Of a DNA stretch of 64,000 nucleotides, positions 31,814-44,092 are shown one piece after another. The translations under genes were made by a program, and so were the position numbers. This DNA comes from Xiphydria camelus. Taxonomy: Eukaryota > Arthropoda > Insecta > Hymenoptera > Xiphydriidae. Below the pieces are notes generated by a model. That model saw nothing but the letters and a program-made list of their open reading frames with translations. It was not told the origin of the DNA and ran no database searches. Numbering within the stretch: position 1 is the stretch's first letter; each line of letters opens with the position of its first letter. Location of the stretch: NCBI GenBank assembly GCA_963678675.1, contig OY783194.1, forward strand, positions 32,776,278 through 32,840,277, in the 5' to 3' direction.

Positions 31814-33269
31814 TATGACGGGAAAGGTTTGAGACTTACGGAAGTCTCTAAGGTCATGCGTGCATTTTATTTCGGATTTTTCGCGCGGGATTTAATATAC
31901 ACCGCTATAAATACATCTATGACGCAAAAGTACCCACGCGGTCGTAGTCCGACGTCGTTGCGGTCGGACCTGGTGGTTAGCGCTAAATACATGATTACCT
32001 TAATCTCGCGAGGCGCTTCCATAACGATAGGAACATCTTCGATACATCGGTGTAAGGCACACGAACGGGGGGTGTTAGGAAAGATCCCGGGTGTAATGAC
32101 GGCTTCGCCTTCGTGCACCATTAACTCCGTTCCCTCGCAATAATGACCCACTTATTCCTCGTCATTTCTCTTTTTAGGGCCCATCTTCACCCCGTACGAT
32201 ATTTGCCGGTATCGAGAATAACGATAATGCGACAACTACCGTAACGATAACGATCGAAGTGATGTTCCCGACGAGGGGACAAATTTTTATTGCCGAACGA
32301 AAAAGACCCGATTTATTTCATTTTTAGATAAAAAATAACAGATTCGTCCGTTGGCGTCATTAATCGTGAATCGTAAATAAATATTTCGCTCGCTCTGCTT
32401 CTCTCTCTGTCTCTTATGTTTTTTTATTTTCTAGTTTTTAGTTGCATAATTTTGCAGCTATTATTGTTTCTTCTTCCTATTCTTATATAGTTAAATTTAA
32501 GTATTTTTCTTTTAGTTTCTTTTCCCTGTTTTCTTACGCTTTTTGTAATTTGTTCTCGGGGGACTCTGTCCCAGAGTATATATATATATAGCTTCTCTCT
32601 CTCTCCCTCTCTCTCTTCTATTTCTACGCGAAATCCCCGCTTCTCGTGCCACGGCTAAAAGTCGAAGCGATCTCGTAATTGCTTCGTTAGATGACGCAAA
32701 CGACGATGCGATTATAGTCGTCGCAAAAAGAGCGCCGAGTCGAGGTGGCACATGTGCAAAGAAAGAACAAAAGAGAGACGGAGAGAGAGGGGGAAAGAAA
32801 GGGATCGGCACCCTCGAGTTCCTTGAACCTGATGACCAGAGAGACCCGGGAACCTGGAGAACGACGCGCGCGTGGAGCGAACTTTTGTCCGAGTGCCAAG
32901 AACGGTCCGCCACGGTCATTGTTACACGCCGGCCAAAGTGCTCGACCGGCGGCTATACATATACGTGACGTGACGCCTGTAAGCGGATCGTTCGAATACG
33001 CGTTCTCACGTGTGCACGGGCCCTCGCGTGCAGTGCGGCGCTGCACGATCCTCGAAAAAATTCAATATGTCGTCCGCGAGTCGGGCCGATCCGATTAGGT
33101 AAGTCACGCGGGCGATACGTGCGATACGGGACTTTGCCATTGGTCTTCGTCGAATTTTTTTCGAAGCTTTCAGCTCCCACGACGTCGTGAGAATTTGTCG
33201 AGAAAATTCACACTGGATTTTTCTGAGCAATTCTCTGGAGATGTTAAGAATAATAAACACTTGTCGAAA
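31814..33269. other. intergenic, no gene confirmed
   Basis: 31829-32151 is open on both strands, without a domain or splice support. A CT-rich run lies at 32591-32617. The rest is mixed. Confidence 0.4.
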
Positions 33270-33490
33270 CACCGAGAAGAATAATTAAGTCAAAATGACA
33301 AAATGCATCTAATTAAACGCGTTTAGTTAATTCTAACCAAAATACTGGTCAGTTGAGCTGAATATTCAGTTATTTGTACCAAAAAGTGGTCAGTCTAACC
33401 AAATATAGATGGAGGATCCATATTTCACCAAACAGTTTGATCGTCGTCTCCAGGATTTTGGTTAAATTGACCAAATTATTTTCATCTGTG
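33270..33490. mobile_element. MITE family B, copy 1
   Basis: CACCGAGAAGAATAATTAAG at the left; ACCAAATTATTTTCATCTGTG at the right. The interior has the family B pattern of TTCTAACCAAAATACTGGTC and CGTCTCCAGGATTTTGG. Confidence 0.85.
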
Positions 33491-34786
33491 CAGCATGGAA
33501 GATTTTGATCTACTCGTAATTTTCCTTCGTATGGGGGGCTATAAACCCAGTCCTCCCTGTTTATCTCACCTCGGTCTTTTTTTGTCCTTTCGTCGAATTC
33601 CTCGTATGTGTACCCGCGATGACTACGGCTATAAATATAGTCCCGAGCAGAGAAGGAACGGAGCCCGAAGCGAGTTGCAACGTCGACGCCGGTGTATACC
33701 TATACGCGTCTACGCCTTCTCCGAGCAATATGTGTCATTGGACGGGGACCAGAAGAGGGTCGTATCGTGCCGCGGCGTTGTAACGGTATACGTGTGTGCT
33801 AGGTCCATACGGAATGACTCAGTGGACCGAGAGTGGAGGGTGTTCACAAACAATTAATCATGTTTTACGCCGCTTGCGCAACGCTTTTCAGCCGTATTTC
33901 GTCTCGCGGGTCCCGTTAGAGAGCGGAGCTGCCAGAAAAAACACGAGACGACCTTTCTCCGGCGAGCGAAGTTTTTTACCCGAGCTCGCGTCGCCCTGGT
34001 GCGCTCGTCGCTAGCCGTGAATCCTCCGCGGGTTTCTTTCGCGGTGGTGGCGCGACCACTGGAGGTCTCGCGTGGGCGGAATGTCGATAGGAATTCGCTT
34101 CGGAAGTCAATTACGTGCGAGGAGATGGCGGAATTTTATATTTCCGTGCCTCAGGATACCAATGAGCGTCGTGCGAGAACGGAAGTACTCGCTTCGACCG
34201 TGATTATCTCGTTACCCATGCGTTTCTCGTCAATATAGGTATATAACTTTTTTGTAGATGCGGATATCGCCTTCAAAAAAGTATAGAACTAACTTAGTCG
34301 AAAAGTTCACCTGAAACGAAATAATCGCGAAAGAAGCCAACGCATCTATTCCGACATCGGGTCTCGTGTTATCTCGCGGCGCGGCGCTCTGATTTTGATG
34401 GTCCGGCACTGAAAATGCTTGAGATTCTTACGAAAGGACTTCCGATTGACAAATTCTTGCCCGAATCGCGGGACCACCGTTAACGAAGACAGGACGCGCT
34501 TCGACGTCGAGACGATCGACATCAACGATTCTATATATTCCTCGTTCTGGTTTCTTCGTAAAGAGAAGCAAGATTCAAGGATGCGAGCACGCATATAGCA
34601 GCTGTATACGGGAGAGAGAACGAGGGTATACGTCGGTCAAGCGGACCAAAAGAACCAAATGGTCCGCGGCATCGCGTCACGTCGAGTCGAGTCACGAGAC
34701 GAACGAGTCGCAGCCGACAGGCTTCGAGGCTTCCAGGTTGCAGGCGCCACGGTTCGTGGGTTCTTCTTCTTCGCGATCGTTTCTAG
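33491..34786. other. intergenic, 5' side of the orphan exon
   Basis: Mixed sequence with no clear gene. Its end (34751-34786) is a pyrimidine-rich tract closing in TTTCTAG, the acceptor of the exon that follows. Confidence 0.4.
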
Positions 34787-34969
34787 CACAATGGAACTAG
34801 TGGAGCGTGTTCCCGCGAGGATAGAGACGGAGATGGAATTACGGTGGGCCGAGCGGGTGCAGCGAGGATCGGACACGGACTCACCGCCAGAGACGCTCGC
34901 CAATGACACGACCCGAGACTGCTCGTTAGTCGTTACTCCCCGCGGCAACCGGGCACCGCGGAGACCGCT
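34787..34969 (+). CDS. orphan coding exon of an unidentified gene
   Basis: Bounded by a strong acceptor (pyrimidine tract, then TTTCTAG) and a strong donor (CT then GTAAGTATG). An ATG at 34791 lies four bases inside, in good context (ACAATGG), and the frame is open to the donor. It reads MELVERVPARIETEMELRWA, then ERVQRGSDTDSPPETLANDT and TRDCSLVVTPRGNRAPRRP, ending with two bases of a split codon. The hydrophilic composition and an N-glycosylation-type NDT would suit the N terminus of a receptor or a secreted protein, but that is a guess. I do not recognise the family and could not find the next exon. It may be a first coding exon or an internal one. Confidence 0.5.
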
Positions 34970-36350
34970 GTAAGTATGCAGCGCATGCTGGAATACAAAT
35001 GGGAGTCCGACGAATGCCCACGGCAATTAAAGCATCCTCGTTTACCGCGCGGAATCGAGAAGTCGCAATCGCGAATCTGCAAATGGTCACACGAGTGCAG
35101 CTAGACGTCTGTATTTACGGATAGACGCGCGGACATCGGACGCATTCTAAGCGACCCGGACCGCTCGAGGGCCATGCTTCTGGGCCTGGGAGAATCTCGA
35201 GAAGGCCCTTTTACGGGCCAAAGAGAAATTTAGAGTGCGGTCTTCCTCTCGCCGGGTCTAAGACAGGCGACACACTCGAGCCAAATCTATATGTATATTG
35301 ATTCTTGGGTGCCGTCGAGCACAGTCATTAATTCGGCACGACTGAACGAGGTAATCGAATCCTGTCGACGAGAAAGGAGATCAGAAGAAGTAGAAGAAAA
35401 AGAAGAAGAAGAAGAAGGCGACGAGCAAAACGAATATACGCGGATGCTGCGAATGATCTGCAGGCATTCGGGACCACCGAAGTCCTCGAAAAGCAACGAC
35501 TGTGGACGCGAATCAATTACACCATCGGAAACCGTTAACGTTTCGCAAGCACAATTCGTTCGATCGAGCGTGTAGATCCGAGTGATTAGACCGGTGGGTG
35601 GATCACGTGGCGCGGGGCGCCTTTCGACGGGACTCCAAGTGCCGGCGCACAATGGATCCTCTCGTCACGATTTCGAACGAGTACTCTGATCAGCGGGTGA
35701 GAGGAATTAACGAATTCGTTGCACTCGGTGCGTTCGAGTGGAAGCCGAAGAGGGGGATTCCCGAAATACTTCCAAGATTGGCCTCCTTCTTTTCTCGCTC
35801 GGTATCCATGCCTGAAGAGCCGCCCGCCGCGCCGCCACACAAAGGCTCTACAAATGGTGCCTTAACAATTTGAAGATAAGGCTTCGGCGCGGAACGCGAC
35901 CCGCTGCTAAATTACGGCAATTAAGCGGCCGTTGCGGCGGAGGCGCGAGTAGGAGCGAGAGAACGATTACACGGCGAACGCGGAGGTCTCTGCTTAGGCG
36001 CGAGGATGACGACGACGGAGGCGACGACGAGAGTTCGCTCCGCGGAGAGAGGGAGAGAAAGGAGGGGGCACGAAGGATCCAATTAAGAGGCCGCAAGGAG
36101 CCCAGCTGTTGCCGTATTAGAAGGTACGACGCGACTAACGGGTCTGATCTGTGACGAAACCCGGTGTAATGTAACATTGTACCTTGCACCGGATTCACCT
36201 CGAGGCTCTTATTGGCTACTAATAGCGTCGCCCGGATCTCGGTTCTTCGATACGCTTCTTCAGTTTTATCGGCGAGCTTCGAGGTCGGATCGCGCGGCGG
36301 GAAGAAACGGCGGTTCCGGGAGTCGGACGCTGTTCGCGATTGTAGACTTA
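34970..36350. other. presumed intron or intergenic sequence after the orphan exon
   Basis: Open frames at 35291-35575 (GAAGAA-rich, acidic run) and 35598-35873 are unsupported by splice sites. An imperfect GAAGAA run lies at about 35387-35417. Confidence 0.35.
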
Positions 36351-36504
36351 CTCTGAGAAAAAAGTTTGGTCAATTTAATGAAAATCTCGGAGACGACGGC
36401 CAAACTGTTTGGTGAAATATGGATTCTCTTCATCTGTTTGGTTTGACCGACCACTTTTTGATTGGAATAACTGTGAACGTTTAGTCAGAATAATTATGTA
36501 AAAA

Positions 36505-36736
36505 CACGGAGAAAAATGATTCTGCAGTTTTAAGAAAATTAGGGTTTGCCGAGTACTTCTTGCTATCGAGACAAAAATATTATCTGTGGCAGCAAAAGAT
36601 ACATTCGATCTAGGAAACATATTTATCGGGATAGCAAATATTTTTACCGAAACAAATCTCACTGCGTTTGCAGTTACATTTGTCGTTATTGGGCGCATTT
36701 AATTTTACTCGGCCTGCAAAATAATATTTTTCCATG
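36505..36736. mobile_element. MITE family H, copy 1, nested
   Basis: CACGGAGAAAAATGATTCTG at the left; TATTTTTCCATG at the right. The interior has GGTTTGCCGAGTACTTC and AAAATATTATCTGTGGCAG. A second copy is at 47999-48286. Confidence 0.8.
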
Positions 36737-36767
36737 TACACGGTTCATCTGACCGGTATTTTGCTTA

Positions 36768-36895
36768 GGGCCGGTTTATTCACCTTTAGTTAAATTTGCC
36801 CAGCATATAATTACCTTGGATACAATTGTGCTGATAATTGTTTCCATAGAAATTACCTTTTAGATAAATTTAACAGGAGGTGAATAAACCGGTCC
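36768..36895. mobile_element. MITE family M, PIF/Harbinger-like, 128 bp, nested
   Basis: Flanked by TTA on both sides (36765-36767, 36896-36898). Termini GGGCCGGTTTATTCACCT and AGGTGAATAAACCGGTCC are inverted repeats with one mismatch. A 3-bp TTA duplication and a GG-starting terminus fit PIF/Harbinger. Removing it restores the family B sequence. Confidence 0.85.
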
Positions 36896-36963
36896 TTAGA
36901 ATAACTAGTCGCATTTAGCTAGACGCGTTTTGTCATTTTACCCTAATTATTTTTCTCACCGTG

Positions 36964-37857
36964 TCAGCGTGGATACCCGAGTCAGCGCCCTTTATTCGTC
37001 CGCCGCTCGACAAGACCGCGAGCGATCGTCGACCGCCGAATCGGGACGGAAGTGGAATTCAGGACGATACATTTCCGATCCAGATTCTAATTCGGTCTGT
37101 TTGGGCCGCCGACGTAATTACGACCTCACCGAATGCCCGTTTAGTTCTAGAGTCTCGGACGCACCGGCGCGCGTGACTCGCCGCGCGTGCCTCTCGATTC
37201 GAACCCCAAACGTCACGATGACCCCGGGAGCGAACGCGTTACGTCAATTGCGGCGCGACGCGAGCGGCCGAACGTGGCGACTAGATTCTCGCGCGTATCG
37301 CGCACACATCGGGACCTCTCGCTATATCGGTTCTAGCGCGTTGATACGGCGTGTCCGATTCGCACGTGGAAACGTATTAATGGACTGCTCGAGGAGAATG
37401 GGACTAGCGCGCGCGCGCGCGCGCGTGTGTAGAATTTATCGGAGTCATCGCTCGCGATTGATGTCTCGACGCTTTCAATTACACCGAAGCTATTATTCTG
37501 GCGATTACAGAGGTTGTACGACGAGTCGTGCGGGTATGTTTCTATGCGCGTTTATTGTCCGAGATAAGGATGACCCGTGAGTGTATCAATATGCGCGTAA
37601 AACGTGAGTTGCGGGTGATCCTTCGGGCGGTCTGCGTTACCCGTACTTCCGCTGCGAAAAATTCAATTAGTCGCGAATACGAGACGAGGAGAGCGGCCTT
37701 TGTTCGCTCGGAAAAATAAGATAGGCGCAGGAGTGAGAGCGGAGCGAACTCGAGGCGATCCAGATTTTCGCGCGTCCTAGAATTCGTTCGTCACGATCGA
37801 TTCCTTCGACTCGTTACAGCGTTCGATCCGCGGAAACACCGATAACGGGAAGTTTTA
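36964..37857. other. intergenic, CpG-rich
   Basis: No gene seen. A (CG)n run lies at 37410-37425. A long plus-strand frame at 36930-37580 starts inside the MITE and shows no domain. Confidence 0.4.
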
Positions 37858-38086
37858 CACGGAGAGAAATACATCGTAGCGTTTGCACAATTTGTGATAA
37901 ATTTCGGGACAAGGTCAATTTATCGTTACGATAGCCAGAGTTTTAGTAAAAATTAGAGCAACGTTTGCAAATTCTACAAGTTTTACTACTATTTTTACTG
38001 AAATTGTAGTTCTCTTAATAATAAATTGGCCTTGCCCCGAAATTAACCAGAAACTGTGTAAATGCTACGATTGATTTTTTTCCATG
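37858..38086. mobile_element. MITE family F, copy 2 (intact)
   Basis: TA, then CACGGAGAGAAATACATCG; right end TTTTTTTCCATG, then TA. Arms AAATTTCGGGACAAGGTCAA and TTGGCCTTGCCCCGAAATTA. Confidence 0.85.
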
Positions 38087-38093
38087 TACAGTA

Positions 38094-38310
38094 CTTACGA
38101 TAAAAGAGGTACACATGAGGGTTTTCGGATGCCCCTATTGGAGAACATTTTTTCCCTCGAAATTAGTAAATCGTAATGCGAACTATCACGATTTAACGTT
38201 TCCAGAAGAAAAATTACCGCACCGCACTGCCAAAACATCCGAAAACCCTCGTGTGTACTTTTTCTTATCTTGTAAATACAGTAAAATTTATCGGCATCGG
38301 TCTATCCGTG
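38094..38310. mobile_element. MITE family I, copy 1
   Basis: GTACACATGAGGGTTTTCGGA mirrored by CATCCGAAAACCCTCGTGTG, then TGTAAATACAGTAAAATTTA. Related to 50521-50690 and 56108-56405. Confidence 0.7.
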
Positions 38311-39539
38311 TCGTTTTTTGCACAGACACAGAAGTCCCGCGCGAATTCCCTCTCCTCTCTTTTTCCCCGTTCGCCGCGACGATGACCTCCGGTTCCAGAA
38401 TTCCACTCGTCACCGTTCACCTATAACAGGGACTCCGGTAGGTACCGTATGGATGCTCCGCGGCGTTTCTTTCGCCGTCGAGACGAAACCGCAGCGTGGG
38501 CAGTAAAACCGCCGCGAGACGGACGATAAAACGTTTCCGTTGCTCAGAAATTTTCAGATCGATCCATCTCTTTTTCTTCTCTCTCTCTCTCTCTCTCTCT
38601 CCACCTCATCTCTCTCGTGACACGCGTAACAGCTGTTATACTGTTGCGCCGTACTCGTTCCCGGTTATCTTGGGAGAGACTCTAGTCGCGAGCACAGCCC
38701 ATAAGTGTAACGGTGTACGCGGACGCAACGGCGAGTAGTTACCGTTGCGCGGTCCACAAACACCAGAAGATCCCACTAGCCCACCTCTTTCTTTTTTCTC
38801 TCCTCTGCAGTCGGTATTCTTTCTCCTTCTCTCGTTGTTCCTCTCTTCCTCTCCCATCTCCCTCTCTCTCTCTCTTCATTTCCTCCTTTACATCGCCCCC
38901 GTCTTTCTCTTCCTTTCCTCCTCGACTCGTACGATACACGCGCATCCCTCCTCCTCGCCTTGTCTCTCCGATCGCCTTCTCTCGCCCGACCGACCAGAGA
39001 GCCGCCCGCGTGACCATGGTCCGACGCTGCGGCGCGAACGGAGCTCGGCTCGACGAATAAGTACGGCCCATAGGCGCGGGTACAGCAGAACGACCGAACT
39101 CCAGGACCGGAAATCCTGTGGTTAGACACGCGAGGAGCCTCGCGATCGGTGAGGAGGAAGACCACCTAGACGCTTCCCTTTTCCCGCCACGCCCACCTTC
39201 GATCATCCACGGCATAATGACCGCGCGATGGATATAAATAGCGAACGAATTCGCATTCGCCTCGCGCGATCGGGCTAATTGCCAAGCGCGCGAGGATGTC
39301 GGGTGCGTCCGAGCCGCACCGATGCAGCTGGCGATTATTATCCGCGTAGGCCGAGCGAACGCTTCACCGATTCGAACGTCATATGCGGCGGCGGAATTCG
39401 AATTAGCTGCGACCTCGAATTAGTTAATCGTTCGATGACGTCGAGACGGCGGATCCTTGATTGTGTAAAAAGACGAAAAGAGGGGAGTATAGAAGGAATC
39501 GGATGAATATTCGTTTTATCGTTAAACCACACTGAGAGA
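38311..39539. other. intergenic, pyrimidine-rich
   Basis: CT-rich tracts at 38576-38602 and 38770-38990. No gene recognised; the long frames on either strand are low-complexity. Confidence 0.4.
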
Positions 39540-39778
39540 AATAACTTCGTTAATTTAACTAAAATCCTGGAGACGATGATTGAATATGGATCCTCTCCGT
39601 TAATTTGATTAAATTGATTACTTCTTGGTTAAAACAACTAAACGTCTGGTTGCAGTAATTAAACATTTGGTCAGAATCACTTGATATTTCGTTCAATCGA
39701 CCAGTATTTTCGTTAGAATAACCAAGTTCGTTTAACTAGATGCAATTCGTCATTTTATCCTAATTATTTTTCTCAGTG
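39540..39778. mobile_element. MITE family B, copy 3 (intact)
   Basis: CACTGAGAGAAATAACTTCG at the left; AATTATTTTTCTCAGTG at the right. The interior carries repeated GGTTA/CTAAAC motifs typical of the family. Confidence 0.85.
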
Positions 39779-40848
39779 CACAGGCAGCCGATTCGGCCGA
39801 TCGATTTCCGGTGATCGAGCAGCGGCCCGGATTGTTTCGCCGCTGATCGACGTCCGTGTCGATGGACCCGCGAATAAATCGATCCCCTCGGTAGATCGAT
39901 CGAGTCGTAAAGTGGGCCGATTAATCGGCACAGGTGCGTTTGACGACCTAGAACGTTCGCCGCGAAGAAACGCCGTGGCTCGAGGCGCGTCGTTAAGAGT
40001 TCTTCTTCGTTTAACCCGCTCCTATATAAGGAAGACACATATAAGGAACCCGACGTACATCCCATTATTCACGCCCGCCGTTCGGCCTTCCACTTCGCGC
40101 CGAATTTCTTCCCCGATTCTTTCCGCGAAAAGGAGAGCAAGCGCTAACGGTCGCGCGGGGAGATCGTAAAAAGCACGACGATTCGCGGCGATTCTTCCCG
40201 TTAGAATCTTTGCAGAGCGTCCAAACTCCCACGTTTAGTCGATGTAGCGAGGCTCGTTTATCCGAGTTTTCCGTCGACCCGAACGAACGGGCCGATCGGC
40301 AATATCGCCACGGATTCTGGTTTATTATTCGCGTCGCTACGCGCGTGCGGATGAACCTGAAGGAGGTAGAGGCCACGCGATATTATTGGCCGTTTTACGA
40401 TTCATTAAAGAGCGGAGGATGTAATGGGTAAAAAAGAGCCATCACGCTTCGCAGCGCTGTAGTTTGCGGTACGCTGTCAGAAGTCTTTGTCGAGGAACGA
40501 GAAGACGATAAAAAGAAAAGCGTTCTCTCGTCGTATTTTTGTTTTCCTCGCAGGATAGCCTGCATTGTGCACCCACTCGTCGCGAAGAGAATACGATGAG
40601 TATGTTGATTGGAATTCATCATTAACGGAGCTCGGCCCACATGTACACGGAGAAAAAAAATAGCGATGGTCACTTTTTGGAGAGTAGTGATCGCCGTTTC
40701 GATAGGGTAGTCGCACTGGTCTTGGCCACGCCACCGGTGAGTGCCATTTTTACAAAAAAGTATTATTAATTGGGGGAAAAAAAACGTGACAATAGTTCGA
40801 CAATACCAACGAAAATTCTCCCGTATTACTTTACTACGAATATAAGTC
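39779..40848. other. intergenic with a possible MITE edge
   Basis: No gene seen. Near 40643 CACGGAGAAAAAAAATAGCG resembles the shared MITE terminus and is followed by a short inverted pair (GATGGTCACT / AGTGATCGCC). No right end was found. Confidence 0.4.
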
Positions 40849-41072
40849 CACTGAAAGAAAGATCTGCTTCATTCAACCATCGGTTAAGATAATTACGGCG
40901 AACCTCACGGTGCAATTGTTTCAATGCTATAAGAGTGCGAGGAAAACTAAATAGAGTTGAAGCAACCAATTTGAAGTTTAAATAAGTGAATATCTACTTG
41001 AAACAATTACACCGTCAGGTTCGCCGTATTCAACCTCACCGATGGTTGAATGAAGCAATTTTTTTTTCAGTG
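40849..41072. mobile_element. MITE family D, copy 2 (intact)
   Basis: CACTGAAAGAAAGATCTGC at the left; GAAGCAATTTTTTTTTCAGTG at the right. Arms TTCATTCAACCATCGGTTA and CACCGATGGTTGAATGAAG; the interior AAACAATTGC / GTGCAATTGTTT is mirrored. Confidence 0.85.
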
Positions 41073-42690
41073 TCTTAAAATTATCACACTTTCTCTCTGT
41101 AAGGAGATTTATTCTTTTCAACAACCATCCGCCAGTTTCCTTAAACTCGTACATTTTTTCATAAGAAGCGCTCGGACAGATTTCTTTTTAAATAGGGTTT
41201 TTTTTAATGTTATTTAAATTTTTGCACTGATATTATTATTTACGTAAAAATGAAAGCTAATGTTCGACAATATCGAGTTGAAAGTTGATAAGTGCTTATC
41301 GGTATTTACTGGCATTTTACGGGTTATCTTGATTTTAATTGAATATCATATACTGAAAGGCATCAAATTTGATAATTCTCGGCAATATATATATATAATT
41401 AAAGAGGAATACCCTTCTTTCTTCATATCTCAACAGTAATTCAGCTGTGTACCGACAGTATTAACCGTTTCTTTAAATGAATATTATCACACGTTTGCTC
41501 AACGTGGCTTTCACTGGAGCATTTTTCCTCGAATTCTTACATAAAATCGAGACGCGCGAGCAAGTCGTGTTCGCGCAGTAACCACCGCTGTGCAAACACG
41601 ATTTGCCCGCGTCCCTGTAGCAAGCTCCCCTATATTCATCATCGCTTTCCGTGCTAAATTCAACGAGCGCCGTCCGGACAGAAACCGTTGCTACATTTCT
41701 TTCTCCGTGTACCCCGGCGTAGCGTGCCTACCGAGAAATATACTTCGGCACTTCGACTCCCGCGTTTCACCCGTCTCGATATAACAGGAATTTTTACGAC
41801 GAACACATCAAATGCGCGCGAACCGATAAGAGTTCCATTTGCAACCTCTTCGTTTTTCCCATTCGATCAGCCCGCATCGGTATCACCGCGCCACGCGGCG
41901 CGCCCGAACACGGGTAGCGTCGAAATTGCTTTCCGTATCGGCGATTTCCTCTTTCTCCCGTTTTACATTCCCTCGTGTACGCGCGCGCGCGCGCGCGCGA
42001 TCCCGACACACTTATCGCGCGGGAGTCAACGGTCGCGTCGCGTGGCCGCGTCGACCTCGCTCTTTGGGACAGGTGGAAATGGGTCGCATTCCGGACGATA
42101 AGTGGAGGCGTAAAAAAAAAAAACGGGTGGGCGGCCAGGTAGAGATTGCGCGGCGCACACGCGTCACGCGTGCGGTGCCCCGCTTCGTGCGTGGCGGCAC
42201 ACCGGGCGCGCGTCTCGCGCGGAGCATGAGGGTCAGTGGGAACGGAGAGCCGCGGTGAACGTGTGGACGCGCACTTGCATACATCCGCGCGCGCGCGCGC
42301 GAAGAGGAGTGGAGTCTTGGTCAGGGCCTCGCGTACGTAGGGGTCAATGGCCAGGCGGCGCCTAAGATCCTCACGGGAGAAGGAGGTAGCGGCCGGCGGA
42401 TAGTGGGGCAGGTCGTGCCAACGAGAAGAAAAAATGCTTAATACAATCGACCTCTCTCTCTCTCGCGCGCTCTCGGTCGCTTTTCTTTTCTCGTATCAGT
42501 ATTACTTGTACGCACGCTTATAACGCCGGATGGCACGATTCACGTCGGGCTGATAAAAAGGAGAGTCACCGCGGACGCGATGCGTGGCGTGTCGGAAAGG
42601 TTGGATCGGTTGTGATGCGTTCGTCGAGAGGTTTTTCTTTCCTTCTTCTCTTGCGATGAAGGGGAAATGATTTGCTCGAATCTTGGGTGC
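41073..42690. other. intergenic, AT-rich then CpG-rich
   Basis: AT-rich to 41550, then CpG-rich with (CG)n runs at 41980-42000 and 42288-42302. Near 42409 a GGTCGTGCCA motif echoes the flank of the brinker silencer sites but lacks the GTCTG core. No gene recognised. Confidence 0.4.
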
Positions 42691-42763
42691 GCACTGAGAG
42701 AAATACTTAGGTCGGAGAGCAATTGGTATATTTAGTTCTGATAGCTGTACTTTGAGGACGGGT

Positions 42764-42971
42764 TAACTATGCTATAAAAAATTGTACTTTTAATACATTT
42801 TTGTGTAAAGCTTTCTTCCAATACGTGACTATGAAAATTAATATATTTCCTTGTGAAATTGCCCTTATAAATTTCATAGCGGGGTATATTAATTTTTATA
42901 GTCACGCGTATTGGGTAAAAGTTTTATTTACAATTGTATTTATTGAATTTAATACATTTTTTTTTTCAGTG
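42764..42971. mobile_element. MITE family C, copy 1
   Basis: TAAAAAATTGTACTTTTAATAC at the left; a mirrored right end finishing TTTTTTCAGTG, then TA. The inner arms carry AATACGTGACTATGAAAATT and its mirror. A CACTGAGAGAAATACTTAGG at 42692 is probably the left end of an older element it entered. Confidence 0.75.
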
Positions 42972-44060
42972 TAGACAGTATAGATAATAGTAGCAATACC
43001 AAATGTGACAAGAGCAACACGCATTGTTGAAATGAATATAGATATAGTTCATATAGTTATTGATTCCTGTAAAATAGAAATAGCTATTGCCGAGGCAAAC
43101 GGAAACATATTTTTACATTAACAAAAACTACTAGCATTGCCGTACAATTTATAAATTTTCTCTCACAGCGATTGGAGGGAAGAAAGAGAAAGACTTGCGT
43201 TTCGGGCGTCAAAGTCTCCGGGTTTCGCGCGAACGTCTGCGTAGACGTCGTTATGGTACAGGGTGGTTGGAAGGAACGAACCTCCTCCTCGCCGGCATCG
43301 AGCTCTTCGCTCGAAAATTAACGTTAACGAAGCGACGACCGGTTATCGGCGCGTCGGGATAGATTGGACGAGTTCTGAGCGAGGTAGGTAATTAAGTAGG
43401 TACGCGCGGGATAGGTACAGGCGCGTCGAAGATTCCGCACGGCGAATCTTCCCGGCCGAGGTGGATCTATCCCCCGAAAAGTGTGATAATTTCTCGACTC
43501 TCTCGAATCAAATTATTTTTGCTTCAATTTGGAACATTTGAAAAATAATTTGCCGATCTGACTTTTCTGTTTCAATTTGGAACACTGCAAGAAAAATAAT
43601 TTGCTGATCCAAGTAACCGTCAACATGCGTAATGCCAATTTATTTATGTATATTTATTTAAGACGACTGTATGTTCATTGAATTGAACGAATCTACACTT
43701 GATTCGTACTCGATTCAACGACGATACGTTGGATAAATATGTTCTCGGCGCTATTCACGTCGACGCTTACTCGGATCGGCAAATTATTTTTCTCAGCGAA
43801 CGCGTCGCGAGCTGGTACGAGGCTCCACATCGCGAGCACGGAGCTACTTCTCGCGATAGCACGAACGGAAACAGTCGTGCCGATTTGCCGATTACACGAA
43901 ACTCGACGATTAGCGAGTTCCGCGTGACGGCCAATCGCAACGCTCGTCAACAAATCTCGAGGTTGCCCGCGAAATCGTTTACAGCGCGCGAGGGCAGAAA
44001 TTCATTTCGTTTTCACGCGCCTCCGTACCGGTCTCGCCGGTGGGACGCCGCGGCGATCTC
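42972..44060. other. intergenic
   Basis: No gene seen. 43518-43610 contains a short direct repeat (TTCAATTTGGAACA, then AAAAATAATTTGC). CTATTCACGTCGACGCTTAC followed by CAAATTATTTTTCTCAG at 43750-43797 recurs at 50471-50517, suggesting a shared element end. Confidence 0.4.
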
Positions 44061-44067
44061 AGCGAAG

Positions 44068-44092
44068 TCGAGCCGAGCCGAGCCGAGCCGAG
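44068..44092 (+). repeat. GAGCC pentanucleotide repeat
   Basis: Five tandem copies of GAGCC/CGAGC in CpG-rich sequence. Confidence 0.85.

Larger units (their letters stand above)
36351..36963. mobile_element. MITE family B, copy 2, interrupted by two other MITEs
   Basis: Left end after TA: CTCTGAGAAAAAAGTTTGG; right end ATTATTTTTCTCACCGTG. The family B interior is split by a family H element (36505-36736) and a family M element (36768-36895). Confidence 0.8.

Noticed and set aside
31829..32151. Segment open on both strands with fairly balanced composition
   Set aside because: No family recognised, no splice sites, and neither strand is favoured.
35291..35873. Two frames after the orphan exon as possible next exons
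   Set aside because: No good acceptor in the needed phase, and the first contains a low-complexity GAAGAA run.
42405..42425. GGTCGTGCCA motif resembling the flank of the brinker silencer elements
   Set aside because: It lacks the CAGAC/GTCTG core and the GRCGNC half, so it is not a silencer-element match.
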